Shown in pieces: positions 12,625 to 23,368 of a stretch of DNA of 64,000 bases; position 1 is the first letter of the stretch, and every line of letters begins with the position of its first letter. The DNA is taken from NCBI GenBank assembly GCA_905331475.1, contig CAJNYU010001329.1, positions 19,064-83,063 on the forward strand. Reading direction: 5' to 3'. The DNA comes from Rotaria socialis (taxonomy: Eukaryota; Rotifera; Eurotatoria; Philodinida; Philodinidae). The notes below the pieces were generated by a model. That model was not told where the DNA came from. It did not search any database and was given only the letters and a program-made list of their open reading frames with translations. The position numbers and the translations under genes are program-made.

Positions 12625-15600
12625 CTAAGACGTTGAATAATGTTCAAATCTCCATTGTTGTGATGGTTTATTCGGTTCACATTTCTTCAACTGAAGTTGA
12701 TCATTATTTTTTAAGCCTTCCATATCAAGGCAAAATTTACTCGGATAATGAACAATCGTTCCATTCTTTAGCAAACAAAAACACAGTTTAGTGCTAAGTA
12801 AAAATCGGATGCTTTTTCTGTTACCTTTTCAAGTACCCATTTTTGATTACTGTCAATATAGGCACAAGCGGCCATAATAACAAGCAATGAATCCCTACCG
12901 GGGCCAGACGTGACTGCACATGTATCTTCACGACGTAAATCATCATGTTTCGATAATGAAAAATACTGATTTGCTGATACACCGTTTTGACATGAATATA
13001 TCGATAATGGTATCGAGGATTTTTCATCTTTACCCAATGTATCCAAACATAGACTTGATGCAGGATTTCGAACCTTTAATATTTCAATGAACTGAATTAA
13101 ACCTCTGACCTGTTCGATCGAACTTACTTCTCCAAAGGCATGAACATTTTCATCCAGAATAAATTTTTCCGGAAATACATTCTCAAGATACCATTTAAAT
13201 GAATGACAATTCAGACGTTTACGAATGTCTCGACGACTTTCAACATCACCATAGTCTTTACCCTAAGAAAACAAAACGGTTTCGTTGTCTTTATTCTAAT
13301 GGAAAAATTCTTTTTACTTTGAGATCATGTCTATGCATATAATAGAAACGTTTATATTCGTCCATCCATACTTCAGCAAGTCGCATTGAATTTCGACCGT
13401 GTACGTCACCTTTACCTTGAATGGAAAAAAAAAATGTCATTTTGCCTTTTGTAAAGAGTGAATATTGAATAATTACCTTTTTCACCAGTCATGTTATATG
13501 GATGACCAGGTCGAAATATGTGGCCAACGCGAGAACATGGCACAAATTCAAGACTGCCACCACACATCCATACACGGAAAGATATTTCAAGATTTTCACC
13601 ACCCCAAACCTAAACATAGACATTTTTATTTCTAAGTATTTTTCATTTGTACATAAAATAAATAAAGCTTTCCCAAATATCATTGATCTCACTTTTCAAT
13701 CAGGACAATGTAGATTATCTAGATCCTAATCTGATATTTGTCGCTCTTGCGATATCACATAATACTAAATTTTTCAGTAGCAATACAATACTTCGGAACA
13801 CCTTAAAGCTGTTTTTTTCTATTTTACTAAAAAATCTTTTACGTGATTTATATTCAGATAAATTCATTCACTTCCGATATACATGTCGAGACAATAATTT
13901 TGTATAGAGTCAATATTTATACTTAGTACATCAGATGTACGTTTAGTGACCTTTATTCAAAGAAGTTAACAGTCGAAAATTTGTACACGTGCCCTGACGC
14001 ACACACATGGATACCAAATTTCAATGGCGGATGTGCGTAGCCTTAGCAAATACGAATCATAGAGATAACAGTCAATTGCTGATCGTTTCATCCAACCGAA
14101 ATATTTTCTACTCTAATTTTGCATTTTTTTACCTAATTATTTAAATCTTCATTGTTTTTTTTCTCTGTGTCATAGACATGCATCTAATACTTATGGTAAA
14201 GTTGAAACATGTCTTTTCTCATAAAATAATGAATCTATCAGTATTCCGATTGAAAGGAAACCATCGAAGAATAACACAATAAACAAATCCTACCTCCATA
14301 TCGTCATCTAAATAATAAGAAAAAAAACGAAAACATAGAAATTCTTTATGAATTCATTCTCTATTTTCTTACCGTAACCACCGATTTCAAAGAAATATTC
14401 TCTGTGTGCAGCTAGCAAGCCGCCTGCCATTGTCGGTGATCTACGCGAAAATAATAAATAAGGTTTTACTTGCTAACAAAACATTCTTTCAAGCAAAAGC
14501 AACTTAAACAAACGCACGGATAAGGATCAACTCTGGATTTTTGTGCGTTGCGTGTACGTGATGGTATAGGAATCCAATTAAAATGTAATGACCACCAAAA
14601 GCCTCCTACACTGCCATCACCCGTACCCTTTAAATATCAACAAAAACCTTAAAAGTAAAAGTAAACATATATTCACACGGCTTACACCATAACCCATATT
14701 GTTATCACTAATCATATCTATTCCCGGACATAAAACAGCCGAACGTTTTTCTTTAATTCGAAACAGAAGCGGCTCTAACCTACAAGAAAAGCAAAACAAA
14801 AAATAACCCAAATCACCATATTCAAAAACTAAAGCTAACGAAAAAGGAGAAAAAAACACTACGGAATCGGACTGATGGGCGAATTTCGTAGCACGTTAAT
14901 ACGAGGGAAAGTATGGGACCATCCGAAATGAAGTGACCATGAAAATATTCCAAGCGAACTAGTGGCACCCGGGTAATATGATAATTCATCACTACTTATT
15001 CCATCAATTGTAGGACAAAGTATAGCTGTTCGTTTTTGTTTAATACGATAAACTAATGGTTCAAGCCTAGATTTTATTAATTTTTTATTTGAAAATAAGT
15101 TTTCGTTCCAAAAATAATAATTTTCGTATGTACTCACCAGCCAGTATTTGCTTCACAATGTGCATCGAGAAACACCACAACATCTCCGGTGGCTAGAAGA
15201 AACAATGAATTTATCTTGTTAGTCAAACTGAATATCTTACCGTTTTTTGCACCATAATTTTTTGCTTTAATTAATCCAAGTCGCGTAGGTGCTCGTAATA
15301 TGCGTACCAAATCTCCGAAATGTTCATCACAATAGTCATCTAAACGTTGGCCCATTTCGTCTGAATAGTACAAGGTAAATTAATATTTTTGACAAAATAT
15401 AAAAGTTCTATATTTACCAATATCTGATTGATCATCAACTAGAATAACTTCTTTAAGTAAGTGTTTCGGCGATCGATTGAGCACGGAATATACCGTTCGA
15501 AGAACTGGTGACCATCGTTCATTTTTAAATACTATGACAACGGATGCAGTTGGTAAATCGTTTGGATAATTCACTGATTTACACCTAAATATAATGAATT

Positions 15601-16329
15601 AATTTTTTCATTACCGGTCTTTCAGAAATTTCTATTGCACGTACAAAAAATCTTCGAAAAGAATAGATTTGACTCTTCTGCACTTTGAAAATTCTCATCA
15701 AAGTTTATAAAATTCGGAACGTCAACACCATTTCGAAGAATCTCACAAGAAATGTTCTTCGGATTTTTTTCAAATAGAATATACTAATAATATCGTTAAA
15801 TTCCGAGGAAAAAGAAAATCAAAAATAAAATAGCAATGAAACTATTTATACACTTCTACGATCGCTATCGATGATTATTATTTTAGAGAATACAACCTAC
15901 AATTGATCGCGAGTGTCTGGTATTGATCTCCATAGCGAAATTTTATCACTTGCACGTAAATTAAAAAATTCTTTTTTCATCACAGCATCTAAATTTTTCG
16001 ATTCTTCAGCCTAAACGAGACATAAAAATAGATTTTCATTTTTTCTTTTTTTTTTTGAAAAAGTTTATATTAATTACTGTTAATTGTACGCCTTGTCCAT
16101 TCTCGCCGGGACAACCTTTACATGGTTCTGGTATTGAATAAGTATCACGATTGATGCGAATTTTGCTTTTAACATGAGTCTTTTTTGTTTGTTTTTTAGT
16201 TTGCGACGTAAGATGATGATGATGATCAGTTCCGTAGAAATAAAATAAGACACAAAATATAGCAACAAGAAGAAGTAGAAGTTTATTTCGTCGACGATAA
16301 AGAAACCAATAGAGATGTATGGGGAACAT
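12625..16329 (-). CDS. GALNT: Polypeptide N-acetylgalactosaminyltransferase
   Basis: Golgi type II membrane enzyme that starts mucin-type O-glycosylation by moving GalNAc from UDP-GalNAc to Ser/Thr. Minus-strand exons: 16078-16329, 15901-16010, 15418-15584, 15241-15360, 15138-15192, then cassette A 14863-15066 or cassette B 14686-14779 plus 14518-14627, then 14373-14440, 14294-14307, 13477-13609, 13318-13415, 13128-13262, 12825-13073, 12625-12765. Using one cassette gives 581 residues, normal for the family. Features: short cytosolic tail, one membrane segment (about residues 17-33), stem, and a GT-A domain with [13 protein letters not shown] and VILVDDQS. The metal-binding DAH is at 226-228, followed by [17 protein letters not shown] and [16 protein letters not shown] ricin-type lectin domain with CLDTLG, CLDMEG and QQWRF ends the protein. 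A 14-nt microexon (14294-14307) encodes DDME before VWGGEN. A possible further acceptor near 13410 shifts one exon start by two codons. The start ATG directly follows TTTCAG. Confidence 0.93.
13610..14293 (-). other. GALNT intron downstream of the microexon (684 bp)
   Basis: Minus-strand intron, donor GTAGGA at 14288-14293 and acceptor TGTTTAG at 13610-13616. Open frames in it are AT-rich noise. Confidence 0.75.
14518..14779 (-). other. GALNT alternative cassette B (two exons)
   Basis: Two exons, 14686-14779 (94 nt) and 14518-14627 (110 nt), split by a 58 bp intron. Together 204 nt, the same total as cassette A. They encode [20 protein letters not shown] and then [11 protein letters not shown], the usual GalNAc-transferase pattern GGF-x-W-x-L-x-F-x-W. 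Entry and exit phases equal those of cassette A, so either can be spliced between exon 5 and the PTMAGG exon. B keeps the more canonical residues. Confidence 0.85.
14863..15066 (-). other. GALNT alternative cassette A (single exon)
   Basis: One 204-nt exon encoding [20 protein letters not shown] and later [10 protein letters not shown]. It is homologous to cassette B: 17 of the first 24 residues are the same. It lacks the internal intron and changes the GGFxW motif to LGIFSW. It starts with one base of a Trp codon and ends after CC, as B does. Its donor is GTAGTG, weaker than that of most neighbouring exons. Confidence 0.85.
15585..15900 (-). other. GALNT intron 2 (316 bp)
   Basis: Donor GTAGGT, acceptor ATATTTAG on the minus strand. 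AT-rich with nothing recognisable inside. Confidence 0.75.
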
Positions 16330-16479
16330 CTGAAACAAATCAAATGACGATGTCTATTTGAACATGACCTTTTCTCATAGATCTATGTATGGCTTAAGTC
16401 AATATGCAAACTGATGGTCAAAAGGAAACAAAAAAAAGGAAAAGAAAGATGTTTATCACGTACATTCATTTGTATTTAT
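16330..16479 (-). other. Short gap between two same-strand genes with AG|ATG acceptor
   Basis: Only 150 bases separate the stop codon of the hydrolase-like gene from the GALNT start. The minus strand reads GATTTGTTTCAG and then the ATG, so a 3' splice acceptor lies exactly against the start codon. This fits either a short leader intron or a trans-splice site of a downstream gene in a polycistronic transcript. Confidence 0.5.
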
Positions 16480-17199
16480 TTAATTTTTCGTGTGAATACG
16501 AATTTTTTTCTTTCTCATTTCTTCTTTTACAGTCTCTAATGTTTCTCTCTTTGTACCAGGTGGAGGTTTCTGAATGAAATCTCCAGCAAATGATTCGAAT
16601 GCTGAACGTAAACTGTGTGGTTGATTTGGTTTTAATTCAGCTTGACTTGCACCGAATGCTTTCGAAAAGAAATCATTCATACTTGCACGTTGATATGCAT
16701 TTTCATCGACTTGATCATTGGATTTTTCGCGTTCGTTGTTATTTGTTGCGTCGATGATTTTTTTATTTTCTTGTGCTGCTTTTGTTGTCGTCGCAACTGT
16801 AAATGATTGTGTTCTGATGAAATAAAGAAACGCGAACTATAAGAAAGAAGAAAAAAAAGACATAGACAAATACTAACATGGCAGCAGCTGGTGACTTGAG
16901 AGGCGTAGAAATAAATGTTTCAATATCATCGACAACATAACTTATACGATCAGATAGTAATTCATCATGATCACAAGCATATTTTTTAATAACACCATTA
17001 GCCATATTCACTTAAAAAGTGAAGAAAACAACATTTGTCTTAATAAATCAATATGAGAATAAAATGATTTATAAAAGTTTTTATTGAACTTTCAAATTAG
17101 ATAATTCATCGTGGCAAGAGTGTGCTTTTAAATCTCTTCAGAGAGAAATGATGGTGCAAACCTATCAATGACCACAATCATTTAAAAAACTGTTTCCTG

Positions 17200-17236
<37 letters not shown>

Positions 17237-19299
17237 ATTAAGATATTAAAAATAATTTCTTTTGGCAATAGTCGAATTTCATCATAAAATTAATTTCTTG
17301 AGAAAGACATTTGCTTTTATTCGGTAGTAATTTTGTTTTATGTAAAGAATTAATCTTGTGTTAATTCTATTCAAATTTGTATGACATTTTTCGATATATA
17401 TATATATGCAATAGGCTATTAACATAAAAATTATCTTATTTAGCTAAGTGGAGTTCTCAATGAACCTTGATTTCATACATTTAGCTTTTCTATATGCTAG
17501 AAAAGAGTATAGAATATACATGAAGCAGTGCCTTTAGCAGAAAGAGTAGTTCTCTCGCTATCTCCCTAATTATAAAAGCTAATCTGCCATTGAACAATTG
17601 GAAAGTTTCATTCTAACGAGAGATACTTTTAAATATACAGAAAAAAATGAATGTATCCAAAGATTTGAACTTTCATTGGAAGAGAGAGGGAGAGAGATTG
17701 AAAACGACTGCAAATCTATATAAGTAATCTATAGGTGTAAATCGTTCTAAGCTTTTCTTAGTGACACAGGAATCAACCTGGAATCATTAAATATTAATAC
17801 TACCGTTCTACTCAAATTTTCACACGAAGAAAGACATTGAAAAATAATAATTTGTTATGAATTTTTCGCATCTTGTCAGTTTTTAAAGATTGAACTGAAT
17901 CAAAACATCGCCAACTTGCATATTTCGCTACTTTTATGATGAATTGTCTTTTTGAATAAAATTAAAATCAGGTTTCCTAAGAATATTCATTAAAAACCAA
18001 CGATTAAGATCCGGAAATTTAACAAAAACAACAAACTAATGATATAAAAAAAAACGTTTAAAGATCCCTCATAGGACGTTTTACAACTGATTACCAAGTG
18101 TAAGCTAATTCTGCTAGGATTATCTATCAAGGAGAAATACTATTCTATAATCTTACCTACATTTATTGAAAGGTTCAACAGCTAAGTCTTTAACTAATGC
18201 TTCTAATAATGTTGCATCCAAATTTTTATCTTCGCCTGACAGAACAACCATAGTACGTAAACGAGACAACCATAAATTATGTATATATGCATCATACTAT
18301 AAAATCAAATAAAAAATTTGGAAAAAAAAACATGATTTCGTTTTTTTACTTCATGTGTATCTTCAATCATCCACATACGTAAAGCAGCCATAATATCTCG
18401 TTGAGAATAAGTCAATAGTTCTTTATAGCCAAGAGTTTTTAAAAGAAATTTTGCTACAGGCCAATGGAGAGGAAGGCGACCGAAATCAAATGCGAATTTA
18501 GCTAACGGAAAAAATCTTCATAAACGAAAATAAAATCTATTTTCAAGTATTTAAAGATCTTTACCGAATCAATTTTCTTGGTACAGGATTAACTAATATC
18601 AAAGATGGACAATGAAAATATTCATATTGATCAATCATTGACATTAATGAATAAGCATTTTCATGAAAACCAACAACTGTATGAATAGGTCTAAACAAAA
18701 AATAGATTTGTAAAAAAATTTATTTTGTTCTATTATTAATCTTACGTTAATTTATCTTTCATAATAGTTTTTAATAACTCTCCTAGAAATCTTGCACGTA
18801 AATAAACAGAATTTTTCCATATCATTACACTCCATAAAGGCATTACAGTTTTTCCACAATCTAAATAATATGAACTTTTTCGTTTTGTTTTCGAGCGATA
18901 AAAGAAAATGAAACAAAATAACTAACAAGGCATATCGGGTGCAATACAACGAAAATTTCTTTGTTGAAATTCTTCAATAAAACTTTTTGTTGATTCATGT
19001 GTACCCGGATAACCATGGACAAGTAAAACAATCGGTTGCTTTTTATCACCGATAGGATCTGTATCGACATAATTAACTTTTGCTCGAATCGATGTTGATG
19101 GCGTGGGTACTTTCACTTTTGTGTCCCGATCGATTTCTATGAATTCATCCCCTGATGATGTGTTTATAACAACTTCTAATTGACGTTCAACGTAGCTTGG
19201 ATATGGTTTGAGAATAGTTGATGATGCTGTCGAAAGATTTTTAATTTGCTTGAATAATAAAGATAAATATAAACGAGGATTATATGAACGAATATACAT
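16480..19299 (-). CDS. Alpha/beta-hydrolase-like protein with atypical nucleophile elbow
   Basis: Seven minus-strand exons: 18927-19299, 18746-18860, 18565-18690, 18350-18515, 18161-18296, 16878-17010, 16480-16813. They join in frame to 460 residues. The N-terminus is rich in Arg, Ser and Leu with no acidic residues for about 35 positions, so a mitochondrial presequence is possible. The fold signature is IVLLVHGYPGTHES, then FRCIAPDMP, a helical insert, and TVVGFHENAYSL where most hydrolases have G-x-S-x-G. The late segment MVVLSGEDKNLD matches the usual acid-loop strand, and a DHDE...IETFI helix ends the domain. The overall style recalls the DUF1057 group of invertebrate hydrolases; this is a judgement by eye. 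His replaces Ser in the elbow, so catalysis by the standard triad is doubtful. A polar 110-residue tail after the domain ends in basic RKKKIRIHTKN and is not recognised. Confidence 0.8.
17011..18160 (-). other. Large intron of the hydrolase-like gene (1150 bp)
   Basis: Donor GTAGGT next to 18161, acceptor TTTTTAAG next to 17010. It contains a TA microsatellite at about 17204-17234 and no coding frame. Confidence 0.75.
17204..17234. repeat. (TA)n microsatellite
   Basis: Uninterrupted alternating TA run of about 30 bases inside the hydrolase-like gene intron. Confidence 0.85.
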
Positions 19300-22200
19300 C
19301 TGAAAAAAATAAATACCATAAATCTAGCCAAAGGATAGAGAGCAAATTCGAAAACAAATTGAATTTTTATTGCGTCATTGGTATTTTCAGTTTTGTTTTA
19401 GTGTCCAATAAAGGAGGAACATCGATTTATATAACTCAGTCATAAAATATTGCGGAGAACTGAAAAAAATTCCGTTTTTTTTCCCGAAAACTTGCTGTTT
19501 TATTCTTCTATGCAATCAAAAGAAGTCGTTATGATCATTCATAAGAGTCCCTGTCGACTTACTATTGATAAAACTACTAAGATAAGTTATTAACCAAATA
19601 AATGCTTTGTTCTAAATGTGATTGTTGGGAAACCTACGGAAATTGTATGAAAGTTCATCTGTGTGGATTTCTCCCTTAATTTAAGATAGTTTTGCTGAAA
19701 ATTATTGATGATGAATCTGATATCAATAGGTTTCATAGGCACAAGAGTGTCTTGAAAATTTTTAAATGGATATACTTTTAATAACTTAAGAAGGACAATA
19801 TATTTAGACGATCTCTAGTAGTATTTGCGAGAGTAGTGTACGTTGATTGAAATATCAAATTTTTGCATTGAACAATAGTTTTATTGAAGATCACATTTGC
19901 CCTACAGGATAAGCTTGTAAAATTTACGTTCTCGATCGCATAACTTAAATTATAAATGCGCTTTAACTAATTGAGAGTGTTCAAGAAGCCTATCGTAAAT
20001 ATACAAAGATATTTTCATTTGCTCAAAAACTCTTATCCAACATTCATAATCAACTTTCAAATATACTAATATTTAAAATCTCAATACGCTAACTTACACT
20101 GGAAGGATGTGCACTGGAACTCAAGACCATTGAATATATTCGTTTCATTGTACAGTTCGTCCCATCGATCCTCGATTAACCATACTCTAAAGTTAATAAC
20201 TCATAATGACTAGATTATTATTAAGATTATTCGAAAAATCTTTGAGTAGCAGATTTTGGAGGATTTCTCAATTTGACTACAAAACAATTTTCGATCCTGC
20301 AAAATATAATATTATATGTTAATATTGCAAAACGTCACGAAAGGGATCATTCTATCGGGCGCCTTTAGAAAACATACAGAATTATATAGGAATAAACGTT
20401 TTGTGAAAGTCAGAATTTGTTTTGAGATACTTGATTATAACTCAACAAATTTTATACAATCAGAAAGAAATAAAATTCGATTGAAACTTGAAGCTGTTCA
20501 AAATCAACTCGAGATGAACGCAAGTACAAGAGAAATCGAATATCATCAGTCAGAACTCGAGATTTCAGTTAAATATACTGCAATTTTAAATAATATAGTT
20601 TAGAAAACAAAATTTAAGAGAGGCGATGCAATACACCATAAATATCTTTAATAATCAAATATCTCAGTATGTACGTATCATACACAATTCATATTGCTCA
20701 GCCGGTGAGACCTGTCATTTGACGCGAATACGTTTTCATGTACTTGAATTATATATAACACACGCCTTCATTGCAAATAAGTGACAATATAAATCAATGA
20801 TGTTCAATAAAATCCATCATTATTACTTGTACCAATATTGAAGAGAGTCAATCTTCTTTCTCTTCGAACCGAATGTATTATCTAGTCTCATTCTAAAAGA
20901 TAAAACTCTATTTCATCTCTGAAAATAAATAATACCAATAATGACATATTATTAATAAGTGAAATTTTTACTTCACTCTTTTCTAATATTCTTCATGAAT
21001 TAAATTTAAAAAAATCTAGGAACTTTTCCTTTAAAAGAAAACTACAGGCAAATTCCGTGTCACGATAATTCACACACACCTATACCCATTACAATAAAAT
21101 GATAATGCGCCTCTACCTTGCCAAAAAGAGGTCGTTTGAAACAAGAAGTTGCACGTACCTGTACGATTAAATATGAAAAAAATGAATGTAAAAAGAATTT
21201 TTCAATTGTTTTGACGTCAACATTCATTCGAACGCGTCTTTTGTGCCGCTCGTAAGTTGTTTTACATGGCATTCGTGGCTTCACGAACGTCGCTTCCGAT
21301 TGGCCTCTAGATTATATGACTCATTCTCTTTTTACTCTATCCCTCTCGCAGATATTTTTAAGAAATTACAAATACAGATGATTTTGACAAAAAATGATTA
21401 GTGCTCGAATCAATGGAGAAAAAAGTTTGGAAAACAAATAGACTTCTAGAATTTCTCGTGGTTGATAAAAGTTTTTGTTAATTATTTTCATCACATATTG
21501 TTATTTTTACTGACAACAATGTAAAAAAAAAAGATTTACAGTTATTTTTGCAGCTTCCTAAAGAATATCTTTTTCGTCCTGCATAATTATGATCACTGAT
21601 ATTTTTAAAATTCTTTTTTCGTGAATATGAAAGTTTTATGAATACGCAGCCAGTAAATACATCTGAAATGAAGCAGATTATTTTTTGACTCTATTTTTGT
21701 CATACTTTTCTTTATAAAACTTAATTGAGAAATTTTGTCTCACTATAAGAACTGTCTGTCGTTCCAAAGGCTTTTTCAAACACAACCTCTACAAAGAGTT
21801 CAGGTCGACATTTACTGAGGTCATCTACGATTATAGAAGATCGTCTAACTGAAATAAATATTCACATTCTAATAGACTCCATTCTTTTTTTCAGCTGATT
21901 AGAAAATATTTATTGAATCAATTTTTATGACATACTAAAGATTTTCAAATGGAGCTATAACTGAGAGAAAGCATACTTGAAATAGTATTTAGACAAGAGT
22001 TGATCGAAAAAGTTTCAAGAGAAAATGCAGTTGAAAAGAAACAAAGAAGTATACACGAATTGTACCATTTTAGGGAAAAAGATTTAGTCTGTATCGTCAC
22101 AGGTTGATTCAATTTGATGATTAGTTATCAAAGTAGTTATATGTACTATCAGTTGTAATCTTAATATCTAGATGATAAATCAAAGTAATAAATGAAGAAA

Positions 22201-22530
22201 ATCAGACAGCTCAAATATATGCTGTACTACAGCGATGAAGAACACAAAAGAAGAAATTCTTTCGTCACTTCCAACGAGAATTATTCTTTTGCATTCTTCG
22301 TGTAGCATAGGCTCGATGTTATCAAAGAAAGAAAGAAAGAAAAAAGTTTAATCCTCTGTTCTCATAGGTTTAGATAATTTCAAAACAAATCAACCAATTT
22401 GTGTATATATGTTGATTGAGAACGAAATTGCATGAGTCAAAATTTAGTATATGTTCCATAATAATATTTTGGCATTCAAATATGAAGCAGATAATGCTAT
22501 TTCCCCCGATAAAATCATAATGATCATATA
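19300..22530. other. Intergenic stretch, no supported gene
   Basis: AT-rich sequence upstream of the hydrolase-like gene, whose start ATG directly follows TTTTTTCAG on the minus strand. The plus-strand frame at 20316-20603 has a Glu/Asn-rich end but no splice context or recognisable domain. Confidence 0.55.
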
Positions 22531-22880
22531 CCCAGGAGAATGATTCCGATAGTAAGATCCTATCGGATTCGTGTCCGTTCGTGTCGGATATAGTATGGAT
22601 TTCATTAAACTGGCGAAATCCTATCGGTATCCAAGTGTGGGACCTACAATCGGAACCCTAATTTTGCAATCTGATAGGTTCCAGTGTCGAAATTTAACGG
22701 AATCCAACATAAAAATTCGACCCCTGCATTCTGTTGACACCATATGCTTATTCATTGGTGATTAAGAAAATGGTTCTTTCCGTCGGATCCGTTAGTAGTT
22801 CCTAGATCCGGAATTCCGATCAGGTTTTGTCGGATCCCATAGAATCCGATAGGATTCACTGTCGGATTCATTCACCTGGG
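22531..22880. mobile_element. 350 bp MITE-like element with terminal inverted repeats
   Basis: The left end CCCAGGAGAATGATTCCGAT matches the reverse complement of the right end (CCCAGGTGAATGAATCCGAC). Matching continues for about 40 bases with few changes, including ATCCTATCGGATTC. The interior is packed with further CCGATA/TATCGG-type words in both orientations. ATA flanks both ends (22528-22530 and 22881-22883), a possible 3 bp target duplication. No transposase frame is present, so it is non-autonomous. The superfamily is not determined. Confidence 0.82.
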
Positions 22881-23346
22881 ATACGATCGTGAGTGTTTGA
22901 CCTGAGAGAAGAACTACGTTATAAACCCGCGTAAAAAGGCACGCACGTTTCTGAACGCATTTCGAATACGTGACAAGCGTATTTTCACTTGTTCACATAC
23001 TCAGTCTGTTATTCGCTTCAGTTTCCGTTACCTGGGTACACGTGTGTGTGTGTGTGTGTGTGTGTATGTATCCTGTGAAGACAGCTTATCTTAACCCAAA
23101 TTATGACACATGCCTATTTGCAATATGACAATAATATTTTCTGTTGGTAAACTTGGCGACATCTATAAATTTTGATTTTATCTTTCGAATTTATCTTACC
23201 TATAAAAATCTTTCATATTATAAATAAACTTTTCGAAATTGACTCTATTTATGGAAACCTCTAAACACTCAGTGATAATATTTAATTGGTTAATATTACT
23301 TGTCTTTCTTTCTATTGAACTACGGTGTTGTTTTTTTTTGTTTTCA
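22881..23346. other. Upstream region of the SS18 gene
   Basis: Contains a GT microsatellite at 23042-23065 and a T-rich tract ending TTGTTTTCAG at 23347, which looks like the acceptor of a 5' leader intron or a trans-splice site. No coding frame seen. Confidence 0.5.
23042..23065. repeat. (GT)n microsatellite
   Basis: About 12 GT dinucleotides upstream of the SS18 gene. Confidence 0.9.
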
Positions 23347-23368
23347 GTTTGATCTCTTTTATTTGTGC

